A stretch of 64,000 bases of DNA from Methylobacterium sp. 2A (GTDB lineage: Bacteria; Pseudomonadota; Alphaproteobacteria; Rhizobiales; Beijerinckiaceae): positions 1-64,000 of the forward strand of contig NZ_VUOK01000010.1 in NCBI RefSeq assembly GCF_009806555.1, in the 5' to 3' direction. The position numbers were made by a program, and so were the translations under genes. The notes beneath the pieces were generated by a model. That model was not told where the DNA came from. It made no database searches and worked only from the letters and a program-made list of their open reading frames with translations. Positions within the stretch are counted from its first letter, which is position 1; every line of letters begins with the position of its first letter. Of the stretch, positions 50,144 through 61,342 are shown piece after piece.

Positions 50144-53002
50144 TCAGGACGTTCGTTGCTCGGTCACGCGCGTTCGATGCCCGGACCGGAGCCCGAGGAC
50201 CTGGTGCAGGATGCGGCCCAACTGCTCGGCCGAGTACGGCTTGTGCAATAGCTCGAACCCGTGCGTGCCCTCCTGGGCGAGCACGTGGCTGTAGCCCGAG
50301 GCCAGCACCACCGGCAGGCCGGGCAGCCGACGCTGCAGCTCCTTGGCAAGGGCCATGCCGCCCATGCCGGGCATGACCACGTCCGAGAACACCAGGTCGA
50401 ACCCGTTGCCGGTCCGCCCGAGCCGATCCAGCGCCTCCTCGGCGTTGGCCGCCCAGGTCGTGCTGTAGCCAAGGTCCTCCAGGATCTGGGTGGCGAACTG
50501 GCCGACCCCGACGTTGTCCTCCACCACCAGGACGCACTGCCCAGCGCCGAGGGGAGCCATTCCGTCGTCCGGGCGCGAGGCATTCGCCGGCCGCTCCTCC
50601 GGCGTGACCTCCGGAAGGTAGAGCGTGAACGTCGCGCCTTCTCCGACCGTGCTGCGCACGTCGACGTCGCCGCCGGACTGCTTGGCGAAGCCGAACACCT
50701 GGGACAGACCGAGGCCAGTGCCCTTGCCGACCTCCTTGGTCGTGAAGAACGGCTCGAAGATCTGACCGAGCCGCTCCGGTGGGATTCCCAGGCCCGTATC
50801 GGTCAGCGATACGGCCGCGAACGCTTGGTCCGAGCCGGCGTGACCGCGGATGGCGGGCAGGGCCGCGCCGCGCACGAGGCGCAGGGTCAGCGTACCCTCA
50901 CCGTCCATGGCGTCCCTGGCATTGACGGCCATGTTCACCAACGCGGTCTCGAACTGGCTCAGGTCGGCCCTGATGAAGCAGGGCTCGTCCGGCACCTCGG
51001 TGAGGACGCGAACCCTGGCGCCGGTGACCGTATCGAGCATGTCGGCGATGCCGCGCACCCGCTGGCCCACGTCGAACACCTCGGGCTTGAGCGCCTGCCG
51101 CCGCGCGAAGGCCAGGAGCTGGCCGGTCAGCTTGGCGGCCCGTTCGACGGTTTCGGAGACCGCGTCGAGGTAGCGGCCCTTGCGTTCCTCCGGTAGGTCG
51201 GGCCTTCGAAGGAAGTCCACCGAGGAACGGATGATGGTCAGCAGGTTGTTGAAGTCGTGCGCCACGCCCCCGGTCAACTGCCCGACCGCCTCCAGCTTCT
51301 GGGACTGGCGCAGCGCCTCCTGCGCCTGCGCGAGCTCGGCCTGGTCGCGCAACCTCTCTGTGACGTCCGTCACGAACTGGTAGCAGCCGATGCGCTCGCC
51401 CCGTTCGTTGCGCAGGGTCCGGAAGCTGATCTCGTAGTACGGACGGACACGGTCGGGATCGCCGTAATCCTCGATGATCGTGACCTCCTCCCCGGCCAGG
51501 CCACGGCCCCAACCGGCACGGACCTGGGCCTGGTGCTCTGGCTGGTCGGCGAGCAGGTCGAGCATGTTGTCGCCGACCCTGGGCCGGACGCCGTAGATGC
51601 GCTCGAACTCGTCCGCGTTGGCCTTGTTGATGGCCAGGATGGTGTAGTCGAGGTCCGCCGCCATCACCATCACGTCGGTGCGCTCGACGATGGTGGCGAG
51701 GAGGTCGCGCTCAGCCGTGCGCTCGGAGACCTGTTGCTCAAGCCTGGCGTTCAGGACGCGCAGCGCCTCCTCCATGCGCTTGCGTTCGGAGATGTCGGTG
51801 AAGAAGACGGCGACCCGGTGGGCCGCGGGGTCGCCCACGCGCAGCGCGCGCACGTCGAACCAACGCCCGAACACCTCGGCCCAGCTCTCAAGGTGCGCGG
51901 GCTGGCCGGTCAGCGCGACGCGTCCGTATGTCTCCAGCCATTGGGGCTCAAGGTTCGGTGCGAACTCGCTGACCCAGCGCCCGGTCACGTTCGCGCCGGT
52001 CTGCCGCTCGAAGGCCGGATTGGCCTCGGTGATGCGATAGTCGACGGCCCGGTTCGTCTCGTCGAACTTCATCGCGATGATGCAGAACCCGACGTCGATG
52101 GTCTCGAACAGGGTGCGGTAACGGCTTTCGCTCTCGGCGAGTGCGGCCCGCGAGCGCACCTCCTCGGTGACCTCGTAACCGCCCACGAAGATGCCGGTGA
52201 CCGTCCCCGCTTCATCGCGGATGGGCTGGTATAGGAAGTCGAGGTACCGGTCGTCATCCTCGACGAAGCGGATCGGGACGGTCCGAGCCGCGAAGGCCTC
52301 GCCGGTCGCATAGACCCGGTCGAGCAGCTCGAAGAAGCCTTGGTCGCGCAACTCCGGGAACACATCCTGGACTGGTCGACCGATGTAGTCCCGCTGGCCT
52401 GCGACGGCGATGTAGGCGTCGTTGACGTACTCGAAGACATGCTTCCGGCCGCCCAGGACGGCGACGAACCCGGGCATCTGCTGGAGCAACGCCTGCTGCC
52501 GCTGCCGCTCGGACGCGGCCTCGCGCTCGGTCAGGACCTGCCGGGTCGTCTCCGTGCAGGCGCAGAACAGGCCGACGGTCCGGCCATCGTCCCCAGGCAC
52601 CGGCGTGTAGGAGAAGGAGAAGTGGGCCTCCTCCGGGTAACCGTTCCGGTGCAGCGTGAGTTGCAGGTCGTCCATGTGCACGGGCTCGCCCGCGAACACG
52701 CGGTCCATCAGCGCGCCGACTTCGTCGCGGACCTCCGGCCAGGTCTCGAAGAACGGGCGGCCCAGGGCCGCGGGATGCCGTGCGCCCAGCATGGGCGCGT
52801 AGGAGTCGTTGTAGACCAGCGTGCGGTCGGACCCCCAGGCGATGAACATCGGCTGGCGCGAGTTGAGCATGACACGCATCAGGGTCACGAGCGATTGCGG
52901 CCAGTGCCGCGGCGGCCCGAGCGAGGTGGTCGCCCAGTCGTGGCCGCCCATCAGCGCGCCCATGGAGCCGCCTGCCGCGAACAGCGAAGCCCTCGTGGTC
53001 AT
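50144..53002 (-). CDS. Multi-PAS hybrid histidine kinase with C-terminal receiver
   Basis: About 952 aa from the ATG at 53002 ([20 protein letters not shown]). At least four PAS domains are visible (for example [20 protein letters not shown], and NAYIAVAG-like [15 protein letters not shown]). Next are an H-box ([20 protein letters not shown]), an ATPase domain with [12 protein letters not shown], and a receiver near the end with the Asp in [14 protein letters not shown]. There are no membrane segments, so it is cytosolic. The first PAS resembles those of light or redox sensors, but no cofactor Cys or haem motif is recognisable. It probably feeds the stress pathways encoded here. Confidence 0.88.
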   Translation of the reverse strand: MTTRASLFAAGGSMGALMGGHDWATTSLGPPRHWPQSLVTLMRVMLNSRQPMFIAWGSDRTLVYNDSYAPMLGARHPAALGRPFFETWPEVRDEVGALMDRVFAGEPVHMDDLQLTLHRNGYPEEAHFSFSYTPVPGDDGRTVGLFCACTETTRQVLTEREAASERQRQQALLQQMPGFVAVLGGRKHVFEYVNDAYIAVAGQRDYIGRPVQDVFPELRDQGFFELLDRVYATGEAFAARTVPIRFVEDDDRYLDFLYQPIRDEAGTVTGIFVGGYEVTEEVRSRAALAESESRYRTLFETIDVGFCIIAMKFDETNRAVDYRITEANPAFERQTGANVTGRWVSEFAPNLEPQWLETYGRVALTGQPAHLESWAEVFGRWFDVRALRVGDPAAHRVAVFFTDISERKRMEEALRVLNARLEQQVSERTAERDLLATIVERTDVMVMAADLDYTILAINKANADEFERIYGVRPRVGDNMLDLLADQPEHQAQVRAGWGRGLAGEEVTIIEDYGDPDRVRPYYEISFRTLRNERGERIGCYQFVTDVTERLRDQAELAQAQEALRQSQKLEAVGQLTGGVAHDFNNLLTIIRSSVDFLRRPDLPEERKGRYLDAVSETVERAAKLTGQLLAFARRQALKPEVFDVGQRVRGIADMLDTVTGARVRVLTEVPDEPCFIRADLSQFETALVNMAVNARDAMDGEGTLTLRLVRGAALPAIRGHAGSDQAFAAVSLTDTGLGIPPERLGQIFEPFFTTKEVGKGTGLGLSQVFGFAKQSGGDVDVRSTVGEGATFTLYLPEVTPEERPANASRPDDGMAPLGAGQCVLVVEDNVGVGQFATQILEDLGYSTTWAANAEEALDRLGRTGNGFDLVFSDVVMPGMGGMALAKELQRRLPGLPVVLASGYSHVLAQEGTHGFELLHKPYSAEQLGRILHQVLGLRSGHRTRVTEQRTS

Positions 53003-53406
53003 CGGTTCAGGCTCGGTCCCGGCGTCGTGACGGCCGAACCGTCGAGCCGGGCTGCCCGGGTGCCTCCGCACGAAGGCGGAACGTTCGCACGGCCGTGCGC
53101 GTCGGCTCGCCCGTGCGGGTGTGCATCCGCTTGGCCGATGGGCTGCCGTTGCGGGCGGCGACGGGGGCGGTCAAGGCAGTGGGGCGGTCGCGTCGGGCGG
53201 GCATGCCACACACCTAGCACAGGTGGCCCTCGCGTGTTGTTCTCCGCGACACCGTCGCCCGTGGTGCCCGGACGCAGGCATGGGAGCGTCCTCATGGTCG
53301 ATAGGGAGGGAGCGGCTGAGGCGAGGGGAGACCGGTGTGGGGTGGGCCAGGATGCCGAAGTCCGCCACTTGCGCCTGGCGACGTTCCGACGGCCGCCGCG
53401 CTTCCC
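53003..53406. other. Intergenic stretch, no gene seen
   Basis: This lies between the start of the hybrid kinase and the end of the first HWE kinase. Apart from the possible extended kinase start at 53071, I find no convincing frame or repeat. Confidence 0.45.
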
Positions 53407-54486
53407 TCACCGCACGCGCGGCAGCGGGACGGCGGCGCTCACCCTGAGGCCGTCCGGGTCGAAGGCGACGTCGACCTTCGCCTTGAGACGGTACGTCAGC
53501 AACCCGTCGAGCAATTCCATGCCGAACCCCTCCCGGCTCGGCAGCGCCACGGGCGGCCCGTCATGCTCGTCCCAGGTCCAGCGCAGGACCGGTCCGGCGG
53601 GGCTCTCGTCGATCGTCCAGGTCACCTCCAGGCGACCGTCCGGGTCGGCAAGCGCGCCGTGCCGGATGGCGTTGATGGTCAACTCGTGCAGCGCCATCCC
53701 GACCGGGACCGCCAGTTCGGACGCGAGCGGAACCGGGGGGCCCTGCAGCGACACGCGCGAGCGGCCCGGCTCCAGGTAAGCCTCAAGCTCCGTCCGGAGC
53801 AGTCCCTCGAACGACACGGTCTGCGTCCGCGCGTCGGTGATCAGGGTGTGGGTCTTGGCCAATGAGGCGATGCGGCCGGCGAACACCTGCCGGAAGTCCG
53901 CCAGCCCCATCGACGAGCGCAGGCTCGCGTTGAGCACCGCCTGGACGGTCGCGAGGGTGTTCCTGACGCGGTGATGGAGTTCGCGGACGAGCAGGCCCTG
54001 GTTTTCCTCCGCCGCGTGCCGTTCGGTGACGTCGCGCTGCGCCGAGACCCAGTGGGCGATCCGCCCGTCGGGGTCGCGCACGGGCGTCATCAGCCATTCG
54101 ACCGTGTAGGTCGAGCCGTCCTTGCGGTAGTTTACGGCCTCGCCCTGGAACGGCTCGCCGGCCGCAAGCGCCGCGCGCATCCGGTCGAGGACGGCGCGGC
54201 CCGTCCCCGAGCCTTGGAGGAGGCGGGGGTTCTAGCCCAGGACCTCTTCCGCCTTGTAGCCGGTCATGCGGGTGAAGGCCGGGTTCACGTACTCGATGCG
54301 CGGACCGGGTTCTTCGAGCTCGGCGGAGGTGATGAGGACGGCTTCCCCGCTGGCCTCGACCGCGGCGAGCAGGAGACCGGCATCCGTCGGAACCCGTTGC
54401 GTCGCGTTCCGATCTCGCACGTCCACCGCTCCCGAACCTCGGCGCCAGGCGCGTCCTGGGTGCCAAGCCGGCCCCAACCCGGGCAT
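53407..54486 (-). pseudogene. HWE histidine kinase, PAS domain broken by in-frame TAG
   Basis: One continuous frame of 360 codons with a single TAG at codon 85 (54234-54232). Before it: PAS start (VEASGEAVLITSAELEEPG, then FTRMTGYKAEEVLG). After it: NPRLLQGSG, YRKDGSTYTVEWLMTPV, the H-box LLVRELHHRVRN, and the HWE-type ATPase (ALHELTINAIRHGAL, RWTWDEHDGPP). Homologous PAS domains have Arg or Gln at the stop position, so a C-to-T change in a CAG codon would explain it. The photoactive Cys of LOV domains is Pro here. Downstream the frame could restart (a Met near 54180) and give a kinase core without a complete PAS. Confidence 0.75.
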
Positions 54487-54770
54487 GACTTACAACCAAC
54501 CGTGGCCGTCCAGGTTTCCGGCGCCTGACGGACGGGGACCGTCCATGGCGAGCCGAAGGGCAGGTCCGCCTCCCTGGCCCGGCCGTCCCCGAGGCCGGTG
54601 CCGGGGCGCGCAGGGTCGGAAGGCCAGCAAGCGCCCGTTTGCGGCCGGGCGAAGCCAGCCTTGTGCATGACGTGCGCGATCACGTCGGGGCTCTCCGCCC
54701 CAGGGCTCGCCTGTGCTACGGTCACGCCGAACGGCGGGCCCGAGGTGGCGCCACGTCAGGCGACGATGTC

Positions 54771-56237
54771 TTGACCGACTTCCGGGAACACGACTGCATC
54801 ACGGCCGAACTGACGCGCTCGGACGCTAGCTCCGATCCGTTCGCCGCTGCGGTACGCGCGACGCGGATGCCGATGATCGTCACGGACCCGAACCGGCCCG
54901 ACAACCCCATCGTGTTCGCCAACGCCGCCTTCACGAAACTCACCGGCTACGCGAACGAGGAGATCCTCGGCCGGAACTGCCGGTTCCTCCAAGGTCCGGA
55001 GACCAACCGGTACGACGTCGCCCGCATACGGGACGCTATCGAGCGGCGCGAGCCCATCGAGCTCGAACTGCTCAACCACAAGAAGTCCGGCGAGGTCTTC
55101 TGGAACCGGCTGCTGGTCTCGCCGGTGTTCGACCGAGCCGGCGTGCTGACCCACTTCTTCGCCTCGCAATTTGACGTCACGCTGGAGCGGGACAAGCTGG
55201 TGCGTCTCCAGGACGACCTTGCGGTCCGCGGGCGGGAGGTGGCGCGCCGCAAGGTCGAGCTCGCCCGCACCGAGGAGCGGATGCGGTTCGCCCTCAAGGC
55301 CGGGCGGATCGGCTCTTGGACCCTCGACCTCGCCGACCGGCGGCTTGAGGCCTCCGACATCTGCAAGGAGAACTTCGGCCGGAACGTCGCCGATCCGTTC
55401 GGCTACGATGACCTGCTGGCCGCCGTCGTACCCGACGACCGGGAGCGGATGGAGGAGGCGGTGCGGGAGTCCATCGCCGGGCACGGGGATTACGACATCG
55501 AGTATCGGGTGCGCACGCCGTCGGGCGAGGAGCGCTGGGTGCACGTCCGCGGGCAGACGTTCTACGACGCGAACGGCAGCCCGGTGAGCATGGCCGGAGT
55601 GTCCATCGACGTCACGGAGCGCAGGCGCGTCGAGGAGCAGCGCCAGTTGCTGGCGGGCGAGCTCACCCACCGGGTCAAGAACTCGATGGCGACGATGCAA
55701 TCCATCGCCCACCAGACGCTGCGTAACGCGGCAAGCCTGGACGAGGCGCGCAAGACGCTCGACGCGCGCCTGGCATCCCTGGCGGCGGCCCATGACGCGC
55801 TGACCCGCGAGAGCTGGGAAGGGGCGACCCTCGGCGAAATCGTCGAGCGCGCCCTGCAGCCGTTCCGGAGCGGGTCGGCCAGGCGCTTCACCGTCGCCGG
55901 CCCGCAGGTGTGGCTGTCGCCGCGCGCCAGCCTCGCTTTCGTGCTGGCGCTGCACGAGTTGGCGACGAACGCCGTGAAGTACGGTGCGCTATCGAACGAC
56001 GCGGGCCGCGTGGTCCTGGATTGGGGCCTCGACGAAGGGCGGCATCTGGCCCACCTGTGGCTGCGTTGGGAGGAGCTCGGAGGCCCACCCGTCGCGAAGC
56101 CGGCGCGGAACGGCTTCGGTTCGCGCATGATCGAGCGGGCGCTCGCGATGGAACTCGGAGGCCGGGCCAGGATCGAGTACCGACCGGGCGGCGTCGTGTT
56201 CACGTTTGAGGCGCCATTGCCCGAGCGGGTGTCCTAG
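54771..56237 (+). CDS. Blue-light LOV histidine kinase of the HWE/HisKA_2 group
   Basis: About 488 aa, start uncertain: I suggest the TTG at 54771, while the frame is open from 54639. The first domain is a LOV domain with the flavin-binding Cys in [14 protein letters not shown] second PAS follows ([19 protein letters not shown]). The kinase core has [17 protein letters not shown], the ATPase segment [14 protein letters not shown], and RWEELGGPP with the HWE Trp-Glu. It lies between the two broken HWE kinases and is transcribed against them, with its stop overlapping the second. It should signal light to a stress response regulator. Confidence 0.85.
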   Translation: MTDFREHDCITAELTRSDASSDPFAAAVRATRMPMIVTDPNRPDNPIVFANAAFTKLTGYANEEILGRNCRFLQGPETNRYDVARIRDAIERREPIELELLNHKKSGEVFWNRLLVSPVFDRAGVLTHFFASQFDVTLERDKLVRLQDDLAVRGREVARRKVELARTEERMRFALKAGRIGSWTLDLADRRLEASDICKENFGRNVADPFGYDDLLAAVVPDDRERMEEAVRESIAGHGDYDIEYRVRTPSGEERWVHVRGQTFYDANGSPVSMAGVSIDVTERRRVEEQRQLLAGELTHRVKNSMATMQSIAHQTLRNAASLDEARKTLDARLASLAAAHDALTRESWEGATLGEIVERALQPFRSGSARRFTVAGPQVWLSPRASLAFVLALHELATNAVKYGALSNDAGRVVLDWGLDEGRHLAHLWLRWEELGGPPVAKPARNGFGSRMIERALAMELGGRARIEYRPGGVVFTFEAPLPERVS

Positions 56238-57274
56238 GTGCCTTGGTCATCCGTCCCTGATCCTCCTTCCGCCAGTGCGGGCAACGGCATGCGGACGGAG
56301 ACCTGCAACCCGTCCGGGGCAAAGGCGACGTCGACCTCGGCGCCCGTCTGCGCGGCCAGGATCTTGTTGAGGAGGCGGTGGCCGAAGCCCTCGCGGGTGG
56401 GATGCATGGCCGGTGGGCCGTCGTGCTCGGCCCAGTCCCAGCGCAAGCCTCGGCCGGAGCCCCGGTCCTCGATGCGCCAGGTCACCTGAAGCCTGCCGTT
56501 CGGGTCCGCGAGCGACCCGTGCCGCAGGGCGTTGGTGGTCAACTCGTGCAGGGCCATGCCCACGGGCACGGCGAGTTCGGACGGCAGGACGACCCTCGGC
56601 CCGTCCAGGGTCAGGCGCCCGCGCTCGTCGTAGGGGTCGAGTTCGGCCCTCAGCAACCCCTCGAACGAGGCGGCCTAGTCGAGATTCTCGGTGATCAGCG
56701 CGTGCGTCCGGGCCAGGGAGGAGATCCGGCCCGACAGGGCGCGGGTGAACTCGGTGGCCGAGAGCGAGGAGCGCATCGTCGCGTTCAGCACCGCCTGCAC
56801 CGTCGCCAGCGTGTTCTTCACCCGGTGGTGGAGCTCGCGCACCAGCAGCGCCTGGCGGTCCTCGCCGGCGCGCCGCCCGGTGACGTCGCGCTGCGCCGAG
56901 ACCCAGTTCGTGACTTGACCGCCGGCGTCGCACACCGGCGTGATCAGCCACTCGACCATGTAGGCCGATCCGTCCTTGCGGTAGTTAAGCGCCTCGCCCT
57001 GGGCCGTCTCGCCGGCCTCAAGCGAGGCGCGCAGTCCGTCCAGGACGGACCGGTCGGTGCCGGGACCCTGTAGGAAGCGGGGTGAGCGCCCCACGACCTC
57101 GTCGGCCGCATAGCCGGTCATGCGGGTGAAGGCCGGGTTGGCGTACTCGATGCGCGGGCCTGGCTCGTCGAGGTCGCCCGAGGTGATCAAGATGGCTTCC
57201 CCGGTCGCCTCGACGGCCGCCTGCAGCAGCCTGAGGTCGACCGTACCCAGCTTCAACCCGTCTCGCACGGCCAC
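56234..57274 (-). pseudogene. HWE histidine kinase, core broken by in-frame TAG
   Basis: A frame of 347 codons with a single TAG at codon 200 (56677-56675). Before it: a complete PAS (VEATGEAILITSGDLDEPGP, SPRFLQGPGTD) and H-box (LLVRELHHRVKNTLATVQAV). After it: ASFEGLLRAELDPYDERG and the ATPase domain (ALHELTTNALRHGSL, RWDWAEHDGPP). Homologues read through with Gln or Thr at that site, and CAG to TAG would give this. The second half keeps about 140 residues of intact ATPase domain. It is a close paralogue of the gene at 53407. LOV Cys is replaced by Pro. Confidence 0.75.
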
Positions 57275-57885
57275 CCCGCCCCTCCAGGATCAGCCGTCGT
57301 GAACCGGCTCGAAAAACCTCGCGCGAAGCCGCGTCCAGGCACACGTTTGCAGAACCGCCGACCAGAGACCCGGTTGCAACGGCAGGTGGCGGCCGGGGAT
57401 GCGCTCCTTCGTCCCGCAGGGCCAGGATGACCGGCGGTCCGCTTGCGTACTGAATGCGTCCGGGGCGTGGTGACGGGAGGGCTCGGCGTGGCGGAAGGCC
57501 AGTCCTGAAGCCGTAGCCATCCCGAGCATGACGCCGCTCGCCCGGGGCAAAACATCCGGGCGCGACCGAGGTTGATGTTGGCACGTCCCATGGCGGAGGG
57601 CATCGAGACGAACCGGGTGAACGGGGTCGCCTGGAGAGGATTGAGGTGGGCCGCCCCTACATACGGCAGTTGGACGAAATGACGGCCTTCCGACCGTCGT
57701 CGGCCATATTGGACTTGCAGGTCGCGCCGTTCCGGAGGTCCCAGTCCTTCGAGGTCGAGGCCAGGAGGTCCGGCGCCTGGCGCGAGACGTTGGGCGTCAT
57801 CGCGGCCGCCCGCTCTGCCGTGGGGACCGACGACCTGCGGTGATGGATCGGCCTGCCATGCGGACACCGAGGGAACCTTGCGCCC
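57275..57885. other. Long intergenic stretch, no gene supported
   Basis: Open frames exist on both strands, but none shows a domain, a good start or a protein-like composition. It probably contains decayed coding sequence. Confidence 0.4.
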
Positions 57886-58095
57886 GTGAACCCATCCCGT
57901 TCGAGGATTCGATCCCTCGTGCCCGGGAGCGTCGGCCGCTCCTCCGGTGAGATCTACCTCGACATCCTGAGCCGGCTCGCGCCGGGCGCCGCCTGCGACA
58001 GGGTCATGCCGGCCGACGCCGACGCGGCGCTGCCGCAGGGCATGGCCCTGGCCGGGTCCGACGCGGCGTTCCTCAGGTGCGGGGCGCGCGTGGGG
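57886..58095 (+). pseudogene. Remnant of a class I glutamine amidotransferase
   Basis: A short segment (SSGEIYLDILSRLAPGAACD, then PADADAALPQGMALAGSDAA) matches the N-terminal part of GMP-synthase-like glutamine amidotransferases, where a tyrosine and a TGS motif normally come next. The sequence then changes to low-complexity Arg-rich residues, and the catalytic Cys, His and Glu are absent. It is therefore a fragment rather than a working enzyme. It lies just downstream of the end of the GGDEF-EAL gene, on the opposite strand. Confidence 0.45.
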
Positions 58096-58208
58096 GATCG
58101 TGGGGGATGTCGTGTTTCCGCTTCCCCAGGCCCGCCTGCTGCCCGAACCGACCCTGAGATCCCTCTCCTTACGCGAGCGAGGTTGACGCTTGCCCCTCGC
58201 CGGTATGC

Positions 58209-60596
58209 TCAGGCGCGTTTTCGGGCGTCGGCGATGAGCGGAATCGTGCCATGCGTGTATTGGGCGAACTCGCCGATGGGCGACGGCCGTCCCATCAGGT
58301 AGCCCTGTGCCTCGTGGCATCGCTCGGCCACAAGGAAGCCGAGCTCCGCCTCCGTCTCGACGCCCTCGGCTAGGACCGGAAGCCCGAGGCCGCGGCCCAG
58401 GCCAAGGACCGAGCGCACGATGGCCGCCGTCTGCTCGTTGCTGTCGACCGAGCGCACGAACGAGCCGTCGATCTTGATCTTGTCGAACGGGAACGAGCGC
58501 AGGTTCGAAAGGGACGAGTAGCCCGTGCCGAAATCGTCCATGGCGATGCGGAGGCCCAGCGCCTTCAACTGCCGAAGGGTCAGCAGCGCCCGGTTCGGGT
58601 CGCTGATCAGCGCCGTCTCGGTCACTTCGACCTCAAGCCGGTATGGCGCAAGCCCGGTCTTGAGCAACACCTCGTGTACCAGGCCGACGAGGTGGGGGCT
58701 GTGGATCTGCACCGCCGAGACGTTGACCGCGACGGCGAGCGGTTGCGGCCAGGTCGCGGCCTCGCGGCAGGCCTCGCGCAGAACCCACTCGCCGATCTGC
58801 AGGATGGCGTCGCTCTCCTCGGCGATGGGGATGAACACCGCTGGCGAGACATAGCCGCGCTCGGGGTGCTTCCAGCGCAGCAGCGCCTCGAAGCCGATGA
58901 CCTCGCCCGTGCCGACGTCGGTCTGGGGCTGGTAGACGAGCTGCATCTCCCCGCGAGCCACGGCGTGGCGCAGGTCATGCTCCAGCAGGCGGCGCTCGCG
59001 CACCTCGACGCCCATCTTCGCCTCGAAGAAGCGGTAGGTGCCACGCCCTTCCGACTTGGCGCGGTAGAGAGCGGTGTCGGCGTAGCTCAGGAGAGCGGCC
59101 CGCTCCTGTGCATCGTCCGGATAGAGGGCGATGCCGATGCTGGTCGCGATCTGTGGCCCGCCACCGTCCGTCCTGCCGGCGCGAAGCGCCTCCAGGATGC
59201 GCTCGGCGAGGCGGCCGGCCTCGGATGGCCCCGCGCACGGCATCAGGACGGCGAACTCGTCGCCGCCGAGGCGGGCCATCATCTGCGTGTCGTCGAGCTC
59301 GGCTGAGACGATGCGGGCGACGCTCTCCAGCATGGCGTCGCCGGCGGCGTGGCCGAACAAGTCGTTGACCTCCTTGAAGCGGTCGAGGTCGAGGCACAGC
59401 ACCGCGAGCTTGCGCCCGCTCGCGTCCGCGGCGCGCAGCTCCTGGTCGATGCGCTTGGCGAAGCTGGCGCGGTTGGCCAGCCCCGTGAGCGCGTCGTGGT
59501 GGGCAAGGAACTGGATCTGGCTCTCGGCCTGGCGGCGGGCCCGCAGGTCGCGCACGGCGACGGCGAAGTGCGGGCGCCCGCCATACTCGACCGATTGCAT
59601 GATGATCTCGACCGGCACCAGGGCACCGTCGGCCAGCCGGAGCTCGGCCTCGACCGGCCGCTCCGGATGGCTCGCCAGGGCGAGGCGGGCGGTGTCGCCG
59701 GGCAGGTGCGCCGACAGCGCCGTGCCCGCGAGCGCGGCCTGCGGCAGGCCGACGAGCTTAGCGAAGGCCCGGTTCGCGCTGACGATGGTGTCGCCGGTGC
59801 AGACGACGAGCCCTTCGACCGCTGCGTTGGCGAGGCTGCGCAGGCGGTCGGCCTCCACTTGCGCGTGACCTCGGTCGCGCACGTCGAGGGTCAGGGCGGC
59901 GGCCGCCAGGAGCAGGATGGCGAAGCTCGCGAGCGCGACCGCGACGGCAAGCCATGCGTTCGGGACCGCCGCCTCGGAAACGGCGAGCGTCGGGTCGGGC
60001 GTTATGGTGACGGCGCCCATGGCGGTGAAGTGATGGCTGCAGATGGCCAGCAGCAGCAGCAGGGCCGCCGGCAATTGCCGGACGAGGCCGCGGGCCCCTA
60101 CCTGTGCCACCAGCGCCGCGCCGCCCAGGATGCCGCCGAGCGCGAGCGAGACGGCGACGGTGGCCGGGTCCCAGGTCTTGTGCCCGGCGACGTCGTAGGC
60201 GGCCATGCCGGTGTAGTGCATCGCGGCGATGCCGAAGCCGAGGATGGCGCCCCCGGCCCAGGCGGCCGTGCGCCCTCCCACCAGCACCGCGAGCGAGAGC
60301 CCGGACCCAGCCAGCGCGACGGCGATGACGAGGGAAATGCCGGTGAGCGCGACGTCGTAGCCGCTCGGCACGCCCGGTGCGAAGGCCAGCATGGCGATGA
60401 AATGGGTCGCCCAGATGCCGGAGCCGCCGGCGGTTGCCGCCACGGCGAGCCAGCCGGCCTGCGCCCAAGCCCTCGCCCGGCTCGCGTGGCTGATTAGGCA
60501 AACCGTTGTCAGGGCCGAGAGCGCGCAGATGGCCGCCGCGAGCGCGACGAGGCGGAAATCATGGGCCTCGACAAGGCATCCGACGACGGTGAGCAT
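58209..60596 (-). CDS. MHYT-PAS-GGDEF-EAL c-di-GMP signalling protein
   Basis: A 795-aa product. The N-terminus has MHYT repeats (THFIAMLAF, AMHYTGMAAY, HHFTAMGAV) in seven membrane helices, a sensor for gas or copper. A PAS domain follows (EGLVVCTGDTIVSANRAFAK). The GGDEF domain is intact (ARLGGDEFAVLMP), and the EAL domain keeps EALLRWKHP, plus DDFGTGYSSL and the later EGVE. It can in principle make and degrade c-di-GMP. It may respond to oxygen or redox changes through MHYT. Confidence 0.92.
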   Translation of the reverse strand: MLTVVGCLVEAHDFRLVALAAAICALSALTTVCLISHASRARAWAQAGWLAVAATAGGSGIWATHFIAMLAFAPGVPSGYDVALTGISLVIAVALAGSGLSLAVLVGGRTAAWAGGAILGFGIAAMHYTGMAAYDVAGHKTWDPATVAVSLALGGILGGAALVAQVGARGLVRQLPAALLLLLAICSHHFTAMGAVTITPDPTLAVSEAAVPNAWLAVAVALASFAILLLAAAALTLDVRDRGHAQVEADRLRSLANAAVEGLVVCTGDTIVSANRAFAKLVGLPQAALAGTALSAHLPGDTARLALASHPERPVEAELRLADGALVPVEIIMQSVEYGGRPHFAVAVRDLRARRQAESQIQFLAHHDALTGLANRASFAKRIDQELRAADASGRKLAVLCLDLDRFKEVNDLFGHAAGDAMLESVARIVSAELDDTQMMARLGGDEFAVLMPCAGPSEAGRLAERILEALRAGRTDGGGPQIATSIGIALYPDDAQERAALLSYADTALYRAKSEGRGTYRFFEAKMGVEVRERRLLEHDLRHAVARGEMQLVYQPQTDVGTGEVIGFEALLRWKHPERGYVSPAVFIPIAEESDAILQIGEWVLREACREAATWPQPLAVAVNVSAVQIHSPHLVGLVHEVLLKTGLAPYRLEVEVTETALISDPNRALLTLRQLKALGLRIAMDDFGTGYSSLSNLRSFPFDKIKIDGSFVRSVDSNEQTAAIVRSVLGLGRGLGLPVLAEGVETEAELGFLVAERCHEAQGYLMGRPSPIGEFAQYTHGTIPLIADARKRA

Positions 60597-60739
60597 GAGG
60601 CGGCCCCGGGGACGTTCGAATCCCCATGTTGGGCCATGTCGGTGTAGATCGATTTAATGGCGCGCGACCGGTATATGGATCCACACGCAAGGCCCTGAAG
60701 CTTTGCTGCGGCGCGCCGTCGCAACTTCGTTCCTGTCGT

Positions 60740-60931
60740 TCAAGCCTGGGCAACCGACCCGAACGCTTCCAGGGCCGTTCGCCCGGCGTCGGAGGCATCC
60801 TCGGCGGAAGCATAAGCTTCCGGGGAGACGCGGATGGACACGCCGTCCGCGTCGGTCAGGTGCCAACGATACTGACCGTGGCTCTCGCCGCAGGCCTCGA
60901 CGGTGACGGCCACCGGCGTCGGGTCGTCCAT
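60740..60931 (-). CDS. Small hypothetical protein (possible DUF1508-like)
   Basis: A 63-aa product (MDDPTPVAVTVEACGESHGQ). One beta-rich domain contains YRWHLTDADGV and a helical end (SAEDASDAGRTALEAF). It resembles short DUF1508-type proteins that occur as single repeats, but I cannot confirm this. It follows the DUF3140 gene by 3 bp, so the two are co-transcribed. Confidence 0.6.
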   Translation of the reverse strand: MDDPTPVAVTVEACGESHGQYRWHLTDADGVSIRVSPEAYASAEDASDAGRTALEAFGSVAQA

Positions 60932-60934
60932 GCC

Positions 60935-61285
60935 TCAGGCTTCCTTCAGCGGGTCGTGGCCCCAGTTCATCAGCGACAGCCGCCAGGGCGAGTCCTTCAC
61001 CGCGTCCTTGTCCTTCGGGCCGCCCTGCTTGAGGTGGCGGTGCACGTAGCCGACGACCTTGCGCATGTGCCCGTAATCGTCTTCCGACAACTCGGACTTG
61101 TTCTTGTGAAGCATCTCGACGATGCGCCGCCCCTCCACATGGCCCGTCGCCTCGCCGCCGTCCTTCCTCTGCCCGACCGACTGGCTGTCCTTGCTCTTGA
61201 GGTGCTTCTCCAGGGCCGCAGCCGTCATGTTCACGACCTCCTTGAACGCCTTGTAGGTCGTCTCGTGGTCGTCCGTCCCGGCCAT
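60935..61285 (-). CDS. DUF3140-family protein
   Basis: A 116-aa product. The ends match DUF3140: YKAFKEVVNMTAAALEKHL near the start and SPWRLSLMNWGHDPLKEA at the C-terminus. A basic middle (EDDYGHMRKVVGYVHRHLKQ) could bind nucleic acid. The biochemical role is unknown. It sits in a block of stress genes with EcfG promoters. Confidence 0.75.
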   Translation of the reverse strand: MAGTDDHETTYKAFKEVVNMTAAALEKHLKSKDSQSVGQRKDGGEATGHVEGRRIVEMLHKNKSELSEDDYGHMRKVVGYVHRHLKQGGPKDKDAVKDSPWRLSLMNWGHDPLKEA

Positions 61286-61342
61286 TTTTCGCCTCCGCTC
61301 GGGTGTTGGGCGACCCCGCTCGGGGCCGCCTTAGGGTCGAGG

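Noticed and set aside
53407-57274. Stop-codon reassignment of TAG
   Set aside because: TAG also ends apparently normal genes (integrase and the natural end of the second HWE kinase), so a genome-wide change is unlikely. The two internal TAGs are kept as a local observation.
57253-58320. 355-codon leftward frame in the gap before the GGDEF-EAL gene
   Set aside because: Composition is Arg/Pro-rich, no domain or ribosome site is visible, and it overlaps the start of HWE2 and the EAL end.
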